A stretch of DNA of 56,634 bases from Halalkalibacter okhensis (GCF_000787375.1 NZ_JRJU01000026.1:1-56634); one strand, 5' to 3'; shown: positions 25,878 to 35,453, counted from the first letter of the stretch. A program made the numbers and translations. The notes: a model not told the origin generated them from the sequence alone.

Positions 25878-26670
25878 AACTAGTAAATTTAATCCCCTCT
25901 CTTTTTCCCAACCCTATATATCCTTCCAAGCATAGACTTTCATAGAGAAGCTGATGAACTTTATTTTGTAGTTCTTTATTAAAATAGATTAGGACATTTC
26001 GACAGATAATGATGTCGAACTCATTAATTGAATGATCCGTTACTAAATTATGCTGTGCAAAGATTACGTTGGTTTGTAAATAAGGACGGAAAATAACCTG
26101 TTCTCCAATTGCTTTATAATATTCAGAAAATGATCTTTTCCCGCCCGCTTCAAAATAATTTTGAGTATATTGCTGCATTCCATCAATTGAAAAAACACCT
26201 TTTTTTGCCTTCTTTATATTTTCTTCATTAATATCTGTTGCATAAATTTTTGCTTTTTCGTAAAGTCCTTCTTCGTGTAAAAGAATAGACATGGAGTAGA
26301 CTTCCTCACCAGTTGAACTTCCGATATGCCAAATACGAATCGTGGACTTATCCTTTATTTTTGGAAGAACCTTCGTTCGTAATGCCTTAAAAAATGATGG
26401 GTCTCGAAACATTTCAGTTACATTGATGGAAAAATCACAAAATAAGTTTTGCATGACTGTCGGATCATGTAATATTTTTTCCTGCAATGCCGATATGCTT
26501 GGAAGTTTCTCATTACGAAGACGATGATGTACTCTTCTTTGAATAAAGGGCAAGGCATACCCACGGAAATCATACCCATAGCATCGATAAATAGCATCAA
26601 GCAACAAGTCTAATTCAATTTTTTCGATTTCTTCTATCGGACTTTTCACTATATTATTGAATGTGTTCAC
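25819..26670 (-). CDS. CheR-type protein-glutamate methyltransferase
   Basis: 283 residues. The N-terminal helical domain (LLDAIYRCYGYDFRGYA) and the SAM-binding domain (IRIWHIGSSTGEEVYSMSILL, then IYATDINEENIKKAKKG and FDIIICRNVLIYFNKELQ) are those of CheR. No chemoreceptor or CheB gene is present here. It starts with GTG directly abutting the stop codon of the hybrid kinase gene. The likely target is a glutamate in the HAMP/coiled-coil region of its neighbour kinase, as in other CheR-kinase fusions and pairs. Confidence 0.9.
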   Translation of the reverse strand: MNTFNNIVKSPIEEIEKIELDLLLDAIYRCYGYDFRGYALPFIQRRVHHRLRNEKLPSISALQEKILHDPTVMQNLFCDFSINVTEMFRDPSFFKALRTKVLPKIKDKSTIRIWHIGSSTGEEVYSMSILLHEEGLYEKAKIYATDINEENIKKAKKGVFSIDGMQQYTQNYFEAGGKRSFSEYYKAIGEQVIFRPYLQTNVIFAQHNLVTDHSINEFDIIICRNVLIYFNKELQNKVHQLLYESLCLEGYIGLGKREGIKFTSYGNRYEEFDATEKLYRKYR

Positions 26671-29376
26671 CTACTCTTTTTTTCTATATAACCAAACACT
26701 CATTAGTGAGAATAACTGATCTAGGTCAATTGGTTTACTTATATAATCTGATGCCCCTGCTGCTATACACTCATCTCGATTGTGCTTCATGGCTTTTGCA
26801 GTAACAGCAATGATTGGAAGAGAAGTAAATTGATCCTTGTTTCGGATAAGTCTCATAGCCTCAAAACCATCCATGTCAGGCATCATAATATCCATTAAGA
26901 TTAAGTCTGTATCTGGATGATCCTGTAACTCTTTTAATGCTTCTTTGCCACTTTCAGCAAAATTAATATTTATTTCATATTTTTCTAAGGCAGAAGTTAA
27001 CGCAAAAACATTTCTCACATCATCATCAACAATAAGAATCTTTTTATCTTTTAAAAGTGATCTATATTGTTGTTGAACCATAAGTTCTTCATGGTCAGAA
27101 AGATTAACCTCTTCCTCAACTGAAGCTGCAACCTCAGTAATAGCTAAATTCTCTTCATTCCATTCACTCACTTCGTCATATGGCAAATACAATGTAAAAG
27201 TACTTCCCTTTCCTTCTTCGCTATCTATGTCAATATGTCCGCCTAATAAATAAGCTATTTCTCGACTAATGGAAAGTCCTAGCCCCGTTCCTCCATACTG
27301 TCGGCTAGTCGTTCCATCAGCTTGCTTAAATACCTCAAAGATCGTATCTTGTTTATCCTTGGCTATTCCAATTCCGGTATCAGTAACAGAAAACGCAAGC
27401 AACGGTTGAGGGGTTTTCACTTTTTGAATAACAAGGGCTACACTCCCCTTTTCCGTAAATTTAAACGCATTAGATAGTAGATTTTTTAATATTTGCTGCA
27501 AACGATGCTCATCAGTTCTTAAGTGGATTGGTACCAATTCATCCGCATAAACCGTTAAGCTCACCCCTTTTTGGCGAGCGATGGGGGTAAACTGACGTTC
27601 GATAAAATCTTGAACCTTTTTTAGTTCAACCTCTTTTGAAACGACCTCCAACTTTCCTGATTCTACTTTTGCCAAATCTAATATATCGTTAATTAAATGC
27701 AGCAGGTCTTGACCTGAAGAATAGATGGTCCGAATATACTCCTGCTGTTTTCCTGAAAGGTTCCCGTCCCCATTCTCTGATAAAATCTTCGCTAAAATTA
27801 ACAAACTATTCAGAGGTGTTCTAAGTTCATGGGACATATTAGCTAGAAACTCCGATTTATATTGAGAGCTTAACTCAAGCTGCTGTGCCTTTTCTTCGAG
27901 GTCTTCTCGTACTTTTTCCAATTCAGCTGCCTTCAACTCTGAACTCTCGTATTGTTCTTCCAATTTCTCATTGGTTGTTCTTAATTCTTCTTGTTGTACT
28001 TGAAGCTCCTCGGATTGAGCTTGCAACTCCTCAGTTAAACTCTGTGATTCCTGCAATAACTTATCCACTCTCATCCGATTCATAATGCTATTCATCGTTA
28101 GTCCAAGATTACTCATAATTTCTTCAAGCAATTTTACTTGAGAAGAACTAAATGAGTGAAGTGAAGCGATTTCAACCACCGCTAATACTTCTCCTTCAAA
28201 TTTAACCGGAATTATGATGCTAGATTTAGGGGAAGTGACACCAATGCCTGAATGGATCTTTATATAATTGTCAGGAATATGTGTTAAATAAATGGTTTTT
28301 TGCTCAGCTACACACTGACCTATTAACCCTTCGCCTATCTTAAATCGGTCAAAATCCTTGCTATGATCGACAAGGGCGTAGGCTGCACGTTTTTTCATAT
28401 ATTGCTGGCCTTCTTCCACTTCCTTCATATAAAATATCCCCACACTACCTCCTACCATAGGAACAAGCTTGACAATCAGCATTTCCGCTAACATCTGGAT
28501 ATCTTTCACTTTTGGATACATAGTAGCGATTTCAGCGATCTTCGTTTGTAACCAACTGTGTTCCTCCGCTTCATTTTTCAGACGAATTTCTAATTTACTT
28601 TGCCTCTCAAGTTCTGTCGCCATCTTATTAAAGGCAGCAGCAATTTTTCCGAATTCGTCTTTTGTACGCACAGCAATTCTAGGTAATTCTGCGACATTTC
28701 TACTTGTAACACTTTCCATAACTGTCGTGACATTATTAAGATTTTTCGTAATGCTCCTTATCACCCATAATGTAATGGCAATCGCTAGACCAAGCCCAAC
28801 AGCAAAATAAATGTATATTATCTTAACAGCCCAGTTATATGTATCTCTTGACCTAAACAATTCATTTTTTAGTTCCTGCTCCTGTAATCCATGAAGAAGC
28901 TCACCTATCTGCAGCATTCTTTGACGAGTAATTTCAGCTTCTTCCCAAAGCTCGATATCGATGAAAGCTTCACTATCAAGGCGTTGCACGGTTATCACTT
29001 GTTGGGCAATATCTTGATATGACGTATGTAATGTTTTAAATTTGGCAATTAATTCTTGCGACTTTTGCTGAGTATCATGTTTTTCAAGTGACTCAAGAGC
29101 AAGCTTTAAATTTACATTTGATTGTTCCCATCCATTCATCCTAGTTAAGAAGTTCTCATTTGATTGATCTGCGGTAATCTCTCGCAGTTCTCTTCCGATA
29201 TTAGCTGTCTCATACATAATATCTGAACTCATATTGATGCGATCATTTAATTCATTCACAACTACATGCATCTCTACTGTCGACTGCTGAAGCATATTTA
29301 ATAGTATGAAAACCACAATAGAAATTAGTAATAAAATAGACCCAATACTAGCGTAAAGTTTTGTTCTAAATTTCAT
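26671..29376 (-). CDS. HAMP-GAF hybrid histidine kinase
   Basis: About 901 residues. A transmembrane helix at 8-28, an extracytoplasmic helical region of about 155 residues (CHASE3-like), a second helix near 190-210, HAMP, GAF (about 285-420), a long glutamate/glutamine-rich coiled coil (425-520), HisKA with FLANMSHELRTPLNSL, HATPase (NLLSNAFKFTE, DTGIGIA, GTGLGLSISR) and a C-terminal receiver (ILIVDDDVRNVFAL, aspartate in LILMDIMMPDMDG). I start at ATG 29376 after GGAGGG; a TTG 18 bases upstream lacks a site. First gene of the operon that also holds cheR, the REC-PAS-PAS kinase and the binding protein. Confidence 0.92.
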   Translation of the reverse strand: MKFRTKLYASIGSILLLISIVVFILLNMLQQSTVEMHVVVNELNDRINMSSDIMYETANIGRELREITADQSNENFLTRMNGWEQSNVNLKLALESLEKHDTQQKSQELIAKFKTLHTSYQDIAQQVITVQRLDSEAFIDIELWEEAEITRQRMLQIGELLHGLQEQELKNELFRSRDTYNWAVKIIYIYFAVGLGLAIAITLWVIRSITKNLNNVTTVMESVTSRNVAELPRIAVRTKDEFGKIAAAFNKMATELERQSKLEIRLKNEAEEHSWLQTKIAEIATMYPKVKDIQMLAEMLIVKLVPMVGGSVGIFYMKEVEEGQQYMKKRAAYALVDHSKDFDRFKIGEGLIGQCVAEQKTIYLTHIPDNYIKIHSGIGVTSPKSSIIIPVKFEGEVLAVVEIASLHSFSSSQVKLLEEIMSNLGLTMNSIMNRMRVDKLLQESQSLTEELQAQSEELQVQQEELRTTNEKLEEQYESSELKAAELEKVREDLEEKAQQLELSSQYKSEFLANMSHELRTPLNSLLILAKILSENGDGNLSGKQQEYIRTIYSSGQDLLHLINDILDLAKVESGKLEVVSKEVELKKVQDFIERQFTPIARQKGVSLTVYADELVPIHLRTDEHRLQQILKNLLSNAFKFTEKGSVALVIQKVKTPQPLLAFSVTDTGIGIAKDKQDTIFEVFKQADGTTSRQYGGTGLGLSISREIAYLLGGHIDIDSEEGKGSTFTLYLPYDEVSEWNEENLAITEVAASVEEEVNLSDHEELMVQQQYRSLLKDKKILIVDDDVRNVFALTSALEKYEININFAESGKEALKELQDHPDTDLILMDIMMPDMDGFEAMRLIRNKDQFTSLPIIAVTAKAMKHNRDECIAAGASDYISKPIDLDQLFSLMSVWLYRKKE

Positions 29377-29679
29377 GGTCCCTCCGGTAAGCAATCAATA
29401 GTTTTTATATTTTATGTTTCGACTTTCTAAATAAAAAATTACTAATTTTCAGTTTTTTCTCTTTTTTCCGAACCTACATATTTAGTCTTTATCTGATTAC
29501 AACTGACAAATATTTACCTTTATTATAATACACTCTATCACAATTAAAATATATATCTTCAATATATCTTTTAATATTCTAATAGAAATTTATTTATGAT
29601 CGGTTAGCTGTTGTTGAAATAGTAAAAAGCCCTTGCATTGTGAACAATAAATTTATCTAAGTAACAGGAGGAATGTTCA
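29377..29679. other. AT-rich divergent intergenic region
   Basis: Lies between the signalling operon and a small plus-strand gene. It must contain both promoters, but no hexamer pair stands out in this A/T-rich sequence. No hairpin or repeat found. Confidence 0.4.
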
Positions 29680-29826
29680 ATGAAAAACAAAAATAAAACG
29701 GTCTCAGGTACAGATATCGAACAAGTGAAGCGTCTTAATGCTCAATCTGGCCTTACATACAATGAGGCAAAGGATTTGCTAGCAAAGCAGAAGGCGATGA
29801 AATCAAACCAGGGATTTAAAAATTAA
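29680..29826 (+). CDS. small hydrophilic protein (48 residues)
   Basis: Starts at ATG eight bases after a perfect AGGAGG, which makes it a credible gene. The product is lysine-rich and helical, with a central TDIEQVKRLNAQSG segment and YNEAKDLLAKQ. The DxxxVKxxNAQS spacing is reminiscent of gamma-type small acid-soluble spore proteins, but this is a weak resemblance and I do not assign it. No promoter was clearly recognised. Confidence 0.6.
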   Translation: MKNKNKTVSGTDIEQVKRLNAQSGLTYNEAKDLLAKQKAMKSNQGFKN

Positions 29827-29926
29827 GAGAAACCTATTTAAAAAGTGACTAAACTGTAACTTTTGCTCGTATAAAACTCAGCCTTTATCGGAAAATAAAA
29901 GAACAAAACGGTTGGGAGTTGATATA

Positions 29927-30034
29927 ATGTTTGATGTAGCTGATTGGTTGCTGTTCATCACGTTTGGGGTATTCTTTGTGATTTGTATAAGTCTAGCCAT
30001 ATGGGTGAGCAAGCGAAAGAGAAGCAATCATTAA
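29927..30034 (+). CDS. single-pass membrane peptide (35 residues)
   Basis: ATG eight bases after GGGAG. Residues 6-28 form one hydrophobic helix and the tail SKRKRSNH is strongly basic, so the C-terminus should stay inside. A terminator hairpin follows four bases after the stop. Function unknown; small size and good signals suggest a real gene. Confidence 0.6.
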   Translation: MFDVADWLLFITFGVFFVICISLAIWVSKRKRSNH

Positions 30035-30037
30035 CTT

Positions 30038-30081
30038 AGGGGGTGTCTCAACAGGTTATTTTACCTTTTGAGACACCCCCT
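30038..30081 (+). terminator. terminator, GGGTGTCTCAACAGGT family
   Basis: Near-perfect inverted repeat AGGGGGTGTCTCA...GGT with its complement and a short loop. Similar arms occur at 47321 and, diverged, 50358. Confidence 0.8.
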
Positions 30082-30133
30082 AAGCGCTGTACAGAGCTGT
30101 TTCTACCAGGAATTTGGGACAGCCTCCTCCATT

Positions 30134-31732
30134 TTATAAAAAGAAAATTAACAATTGAGAGGCTATCGCCACAAAGATGAGGGCAAAAGGGTAGGCCGCT
30201 GCATAAGCAATAGATGGATCTTCTGAGTTAACGAGTTGATTTACTGCTCCAAGTCCTGGTGTACTTGTCAACCCACCACATAGTGATCCTAATGAATGAA
30301 TCATACTTAATTTACATATTCTCCTTGCCACAATGTAACCAAAGAAAATAGGAATGATCGTTATTAATGCCCCTCCTAACACTAAGCTTATCCCTTCTTT
30401 TTGTACCACGTCTACTAGCCCCTGTCCTGCGGTCGTCCCTGCTCCAGCCAAGAATAATACAAGGCCAATATCTCTTATGACTTGATTTGATGGCTGGAAA
30501 AAGCGAGCACGAATGGGTCCTAATTTACCAAAATGGCCAATTAGTAAGGCAGCAAATAGTGGTCCACCCGCTACTCCTAATGTGATCGTCCCTAAATACG
30601 GTAAATGAATCGGAACCATTCCAACAATAATGCCAATTAACAAAATTAAACTCAAGGAAAAAATATGCACATTTGTCACGGTTAGTGATTTTTTGTTAAA
30701 TAGTTTTTCTACAATATTTAAACGATCTTCACTACTTACAAGAGTCAAAACATCCCCACGTTCCAAACGCCATTTTGAATTTTGATTAAATTCAAAGCCT
30801 CCTCGTTCCATTCGCGTCACAGTTACACCATACATTCGTCTTAATTCTAATTCTTTTATATTCTTACCAATCATATCCTCTGAATCAACAACCACTTTAC
30901 GCAGTTTCACATGATCAGAATTTGAAAAATTAGGTGTCACTTCTTTCCCAATGTCCTGACAAAACGCCTCAAGATCAGCTTCTAATCCAACTGCTACTAG
31001 ATGATCTCCTGTCAGTATTACTGTATCATTAAGCGCAATAATATTCCGATCCCCACGGATAACCCGGCTAATGACAACCGATTTATACTTATGAAAACGC
31101 AATTCTTTCAAGGTTCGCTTATCGATATTTGGATTTACTACTTCTATCGTCCTTACTTCAGGTGACCCCTCCGTCTTAGCAGGATCAATCGTTTCTTTTA
31201 AATCCTTCATCAGATCGACCTTTAATATTCTTGGCATGAGTTGTACGAAAAGAACCACCGCCACTACTCCAAATGGATATGCAATACCATACCCTACAGA
31301 AGCAAGTGGATCATTTGTTGCTTGCAGCGCTGCTGCAAGCCCTGGTGTACTTGTTAATGCTCCCGTCATTAACCCAATACTTAATGCGGGTGATAGTCCA
31401 AATACGTGAGAGACAAAAATGGTAGTAATAGACGCAACTAGTACGATAACTAGACCAATAATGCCAAAGATAATACCACTTGACCTCATCATGCGAAAAA
31501 AGCGTGGTCCTGCTTGTAATCCAACAGCTACAATAAACAGACTCAACCCTAAATTTTGAACAGTTGATGATACCTGATATCCAAAATGACCAAATAACAT
31601 CGCAACAAGGAGTACCCCTGAAGTACCTAAACTAAGACCTCTAATTTTTGCTTGCCCAAGCATTGATCCTACAAACAAAATGACAAATAATAACAACAAC
31701 GGTTCTTCTAATAAAGATACAAAGAATTCCAC
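30134..31732 (-). CDS. AspT/YidE-type exchanger with two RCK-C domains
   Basis: 532 residues: about five membrane helices (1-165), two TrkA-C/RCK-C domains (about 190-275 and 280-360), then five or six more helices (375-532). The two halves repeat the STPGLAAALQ and STPGLGAVNQL motifs, as in the aspartate:alanine exchanger family. Possible substrates are amino or dicarboxylic acids. No aspartate decarboxylase gene is adjacent, so exchange of aspartate for alanine is not supported by context. The RCK-C domains suggest regulation by a small ligand. Confidence 0.88.
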   Translation of the reverse strand: MEFFVSLLEEPLLLLFVILFVGSMLGQAKIRGLSLGTSGVLLVAMLFGHFGYQVSSTVQNLGLSLFIVAVGLQAGPRFFRMMRSSGIIFGIIGLVIVLVASITTIFVSHVFGLSPALSIGLMTGALTSTPGLAAALQATNDPLASVGYGIAYPFGVVAVVLFVQLMPRILKVDLMKDLKETIDPAKTEGSPEVRTIEVVNPNIDKRTLKELRFHKYKSVVISRVIRGDRNIIALNDTVILTGDHLVAVGLEADLEAFCQDIGKEVTPNFSNSDHVKLRKVVVDSEDMIGKNIKELELRRMYGVTVTRMERGGFEFNQNSKWRLERGDVLTLVSSEDRLNIVEKLFNKKSLTVTNVHIFSLSLILLIGIIVGMVPIHLPYLGTITLGVAGGPLFAALLIGHFGKLGPIRARFFQPSNQVIRDIGLVLFLAGAGTTAGQGLVDVVQKEGISLVLGGALITIIPIFFGYIVARRICKLSMIHSLGSLCGGLTSTPGLGAVNQLVNSEDPSIAYAAAYPFALIFVAIASQLLIFFL

Positions 31733-31925
31733 AGCGATCCTCCACTCATTTCACACACATCCTTTGATTTCATTATTATACCTTTATTAACGATTAATAT
31801 CTTATGTATGCTCAAGTTTTCACAAGTTCTCCTACTTTTTTTTCAGGATGTCTTGCCATTTAAAACGACTCTCCTAAACAGGATGTATCTGTCACTATTT
31901 AGGAGAACCTTTCTACTAACCCGAA

Positions 31926-31964
31926 GCCACTGAAAAAGGTGAAAATTGTACCTTTTTATTTGGC
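31926..31964 (-). terminator. terminator, ACTGAAAAAGGT family
   Basis: GCCACTGAAAAAGGT with a partly mismatched complement, just after the stop of the IDEAL-domain gene. Another hairpin (TCTCCTAAA/TTTAGGAGA) lies near 31871-31905. Confidence 0.6.
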
Positions 31965-31967
31965 CTC

Positions 31968-32318
31968 TTATAGCCTGCTTTCCTTTTTAGTAAGTGACCA
32001 TATATTCTGCTTCCTTTTTAGCTTTGAGGTTAGCTCCAAAAACCATTGTTGATCTCTTGTAGAAAGAGCCAAATCGATGAAATTAAGAAGCTCAGCTTCA
32101 GAGAAGTTATTTAATGGAGCCTGCTTTTCAATGTCCTTCTTTTCAACCCGAATGACTCTTCCTACAAATTCTGTATTATCACTAAACAACACTTTCATGC
32201 GGACTAATGGGTGAAAAGGTTCTACACTTTCTATATAGCCATGCACCCACTCATCATTTCTTGTTTTTCCTTTAATCCAATCGCCAAGCTTGAGTTCTTT
32301 ATTGTAGTTAGCCTCCAT
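31968..32318 (-). CDS. IDEAL-domain protein
   Basis: 116 residues. The first 60 form a small beta-rich domain (KLGDWIKGKTRNDEWVHGYIESVEP broken by turns). The C-terminal segment ELLNFIDLALSTRDQQWFLELTSKL matches the IDEAL domain of Bacillus proteins, a short helical motif known from ComK-related and phosphatase-regulator contexts. No catalytic residues. Stand-alone gene; probably a protein-interaction factor. Confidence 0.75.
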   Translation of the reverse strand: MEANYNKELKLGDWIKGKTRNDEWVHGYIESVEPFHPLVRMKVLFSDNTEFVGRVIRVEKKDIEKQAPLNNFSEAELLNFIDLALSTRDQQWFLELTSKLKRKQNIWSLTKKESRL

Positions 32319-32647
32319 TATTTATTCACCAACCTTTGTCATACCCATTTTTGGTAGATCATTCACTTTTGACTTAGTTGAGAATCTGCCTTTCAAATGC
32401 TTTTAGAAAAATCCCTGTCACATAATCAGTATATTCACTTTTTGTTATTTTTTCTTGGGCGATTTAACCGTTTTTGTACACTCAATTATCATAGTGCCAT
32501 TCTATTTTTAGGGTGATTTTCCTACCTGTTCTTTTATAAGGAACTTACCTATTCAGTCTGTTTAATCTTGTATGATATAGTACGTTTACAATCGCAATCT
32601 ACTTGGAATTTTCACAAAAAAGAAGGCCAGTTTTGAAAGGAGTTACC
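32319..32647. other. divergent intergenic region
   Basis: About 330 bases between the IDEAL gene and the GlcG-like gene. A TATGATAT element at 32571 may be the -10 for the latter, without a clear -35. No repeats or hairpins of note. Confidence 0.4.
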
Positions 32648-33067
32648 ATGTCATTACCAAAGAAAAGTACCCTAACGCAAGAAATCGTCTTGCGTATGCT
32701 GAATCAAGCGTTGCAAAAAGCAGAAGATTTACGTATTAAAATCAGTATAGCTATCGTAGATGACGGTGGAAATCTGATGGGCTTTATTAGAATGAATGGT
32801 GCCAAGGTTATCCCTAGCAACATTGCCCAAAACAAAGCTTATACAGCTGCAGGTTTTGGACTGCCAACAGGTGATTGGTATGAGAGGATAAAAGACAAAC
32901 CTTCCCTATTACATGGCATTGTTCATACAGAGAAAATGACTATTTTTAGCGGAGGACAACCTATTTATGATGGAGTAGACCTAATTGGTGGAATTGGTGT
33001 TTCAGGGGGAAGCGAGGAGCAAGACAATGCATGTGCTTTAGCTGGACTAAGTGTGTTAAATAAATAA
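32648..33067 (+). CDS. GlcG/HbpS family protein (DUF336)
   Basis: 139 residues, single-domain, with ISIAIVDDGGNLMGFIRMNGA near residue 30 and a glycine-rich GGVDLIGGIGVSGG-like C-terminus typical of the family. Members bind haem or accompany glycolate, diol and aromatic degradation genes; a precise role is not known. Start chosen at the ATG five bases after AAAGGAG; the frame continues 45 bases upstream without a site. It converges with the aldehyde dehydrogenase gene across a strong hairpin. Confidence 0.88.
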   Translation: MSLPKKSTLTQEIVLRMLNQALQKAEDLRIKISIAIVDDGGNLMGFIRMNGAKVIPSNIAQNKAYTAAGFGLPTGDWYERIKDKPSLLHGIVHTEKMTIFSGGQPIYDGVDLIGGIGVSGGSEEQDNACALAGLSVLNK

Positions 33068-33087
33068 AGGGCTCTCCCTTAACTAAT

Positions 33088-33122
33088 GAAAGCCTCATCG
33101 ATTGGTTATCGATGAGGCTTTC
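33088..33122. terminator. bidirectional terminator
   Basis: GAAAGCCTCATCGAT and its exact complement with a five-base loop between converging genes. Confidence 0.85.
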
Positions 33123-33131
33123 ATTTCATTT

Positions 33132-34595
33132 CTATAGTTTAATGCATATATTTTTAAGTTCACTATAAAATTCGAAGCTATGCATTCCGCCTTCACGCCC
33201 GATTCCACTTTGTTTCATTCCGCCAAATGGTGTACGTAAATCACGTAAGAACCATGTGTTCACCCAAATAATTCCTGCTTCTACTTCATTTGCTACACGG
33301 TGAGCACGACGAAGGTCATTTGTCCAAATCGAAGCACTTAGTCCGTAGTGAGAAGCATTCACTTGCTCTAGCACTTCTTCTTCACTATCAAATGGAATCA
33401 CGGTTACAACTGGACCAAAGATTTCTTCTCGAACACAACGAGCATTGCGATCAAGATCAGTGATGATGGTCGGCTCAATATAATAACCTTTTTCAAAGCC
33501 TTCTGGTCGGCCTCCACCTGTACGGATTGTGCCTCCTTCTTCTCTAGCTAACTCAAGGTAACCAAGAACACGCTCATAATGTTCTTTCCCAATCATTGCT
33601 CCAATTTTCGTTTTTTCATCGAATGGATCTCCAACAACAAGTTCCTTCGTTTTTGCAACGAATTTTTCAACGAACTCATCATACGCTGCACGTTCTACAT
33701 AAATTCGTGATCCACACAAGCAAACTTCCCCTTGATTGATAAAGCTTGATTTGATGGTTGTTTCTAACACTTCATCAAGATCAGAGTCCGCAAAGATGAT
33801 ATTCGGGTTCTTTCCCCCAAGTTCATAAGAAAGCTTCTTAAGCGAATTCGCTGCAGCTTTCATAATGGCTGTTCCTGTTGACGTTTCCCCAGTAAATGTA
33901 ATCGCATCGACATCTGGATGCTCTGTTAGTGCTGCCCCTGCTGAATCCGGACCAAATCCATGTACAACATTCACTACCCCATCTGGTACGCCTGCTTCTT
34001 TACAAATTTCTGCAAGCACTGTTGCTGTCATTGGCGTCCATTCAGCTGGCTTCATCACCGCTGTATTTCCAGCTGCTAAACAAGGAGCTAACTTCCAAGT
34101 TAGAAGAAGCATTGGTAGATTCCAAGGATTAATTAATCCAACAACTCCAACTGGCTTACGCACCGCATAGTTAATCGCGACATCGTCATGTTGATACGCT
34201 TCTGTTCCCATCGTTGTCATGTAATCGGCGAAGAAATGGAAGTTATAAGCCGCTCTTGGAATATCGATCGTGCTTGATAGCCAGATCGGCTTTCCAGTAT
34301 CTAATGATTCTAAACGAGCAAGCTCATCTTTTCTTTCTAAAATTAAATCACCAATTTTACGTAACACTTTTGATCGCTCTGTAAGGGGCATGGTTTTCCA
34401 AGGTCCATTTAACGCATTTTTTGCGGCGGTTACAGCCCTGTCAATCTCTTCCTTCCCCCCTTCGGCCACTGAACCTAGTATTTCTTCATTTGCAGGATTT
34501 GTATTGATAAACGTTTTGTCATTTATTGAATCTACATATTTCCCATTAATAAAGTGTCTACAATCAATACCTGTTGTTGCAGTAATCGCTTCCAT
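33132..34595 (-). CDS. aldehyde dehydrogenase, hydroxymuconic-semialdehyde type
   Basis: 487 residues, NAD-dependent. The catalytic cysteine lies in NQGEVCLCGSRIYVE and the general-base glutamate in ELGGKNPN; the nucleotide site shows FTGETSTG. The C-terminal block FLRDLRTPFGGMKQSGIGREGG and the end LKNICIKL are those of 2-hydroxymuconic semialdehyde dehydrogenases (catechol meta-cleavage). The rest of a meta-cleavage pathway is not beside it, although a CatE-like extradiol dioxygenase lies 14 kb away. Aminomuconate or other semialdehydes remain possible. Single gene. Confidence 0.88.
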   Translation of the reverse strand: MEAITATTGIDCRHFINGKYVDSINDKTFINTNPANEEILGSVAEGGKEEIDRAVTAAKNALNGPWKTMPLTERSKVLRKIGDLILERKDELARLESLDTGKPIWLSSTIDIPRAAYNFHFFADYMTTMGTEAYQHDDVAINYAVRKPVGVVGLINPWNLPMLLLTWKLAPCLAAGNTAVMKPAEWTPMTATVLAEICKEAGVPDGVVNVVHGFGPDSAGAALTEHPDVDAITFTGETSTGTAIMKAAANSLKKLSYELGGKNPNIIFADSDLDEVLETTIKSSFINQGEVCLCGSRIYVERAAYDEFVEKFVAKTKELVVGDPFDEKTKIGAMIGKEHYERVLGYLELAREEGGTIRTGGGRPEGFEKGYYIEPTIITDLDRNARCVREEIFGPVVTVIPFDSEEEVLEQVNASHYGLSASIWTNDLRRAHRVANEVEAGIIWVNTWFLRDLRTPFGGMKQSGIGREGGMHSFEFYSELKNICIKL

Positions 34596-34830
34596 TTCCC
34601 AATCCCTCCATTACCTTTTAATTATTACCTTACACATACCTTACTTTAGATTCGTGCCATATAAAACACCAAAGTCCCTCTATACGGAACAAATTAGTTT
34701 TTTTATTATACTTTTGCAATTCATCTCGTGAAGTCTTCATTTGTACCATGTATTTGTGTTTTTTTTATTTGTATTTTTGTTATACTCTATATACATAAAT
34801 GAGCATTAATCATAGGAAATGGGTGATATT

Positions 34831-35343
34831 ATGCAAGAGAAATTTGTTAGTGAATCAAAGGTAGTCCGAACGAGCAGAGTCTTTCCAAACGATGTCAACA
34901 ATCACAACACGTTGTTTGGTGGTAAGTTAATGAGTGATGTTGATATGATTGCTTCTATCTCGGCAACAAGGCATTCACGAACGGAATGCGTGACGGCATC
35001 CACTGATTCGGTTGATTTCCTTTCACCTATTACTCCACAAGACTCCGTAAATTTTATTTCTTTTGTCACTTATACAGGAACGAGTTCTATGGAGGTATTT
35101 GTGAAAATTATTGCGGAGAACCTGTTAACAGGTCAAAGAAAAATCGCAGCAACAGCATTCTTAACCTTTGTTGCCCTTAATGAATTTGGAAAACCTACTA
35201 AAGTTCCGCAAGTGGTTCCGCAAACAGAAGAGGAAATAAAATTACATGAAACAGGAAAAGCGAGGGCGGAAAAACGTAAGGAACACCGTGCCAGAAGTAA
35301 AGAATTAGCTAATTTTATAACTACAGAGAAACCATGGCAATAA
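34831..35343 (+). CDS. acyl-CoA thioesterase (hotdog)
   Basis: About 170 residues, cytosolic hotdog-fold thioesterase of the YciA/YkhA kind that hydrolyses acyl-CoA. The segment NNHNTLFGGKLMSDVDMIASI (about residues 15-35, counted in two parts) holds the active-site asparagine and aspartate. The C-terminus is charged (RKEHRARSKEL). I choose the ATG at 34831, preceded by GGGTGA; an earlier ATG 12 bases upstream has poor spacing. Confidence 0.9.
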   Translation: MQEKFVSESKVVRTSRVFPNDVNNHNTLFGGKLMSDVDMIASISATRHSRTECVTASTDSVDFLSPITPQDSVNFISFVTYTGTSSMEVFVKIIAENLLTGQRKIAATAFLTFVALNEFGKPTKVPQVVPQTEEEIKLHETGKARAEKRKEHRARSKELANFITTEKPWQ

Positions 35344-35368
35344 AGCTGATACATTCTAATTAAGTCTA

Positions 35369-35407
35369 AATAACCGAGACAGGAGAATTCTCTCTTGTCT
35401 CGGTTAT
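35369..35407 (+). terminator. terminator of the thioesterase gene
   Basis: ATAACCGAGACA...TGTCTCGGTTAT hairpin followed by CTTTCGT; strong stem, modest T run. Confidence 0.75.
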
Positions 35408-35453
35408 CTTTCGTGCTAGTTCCTACCTAATTAAATCACTATATGATTTTGAA

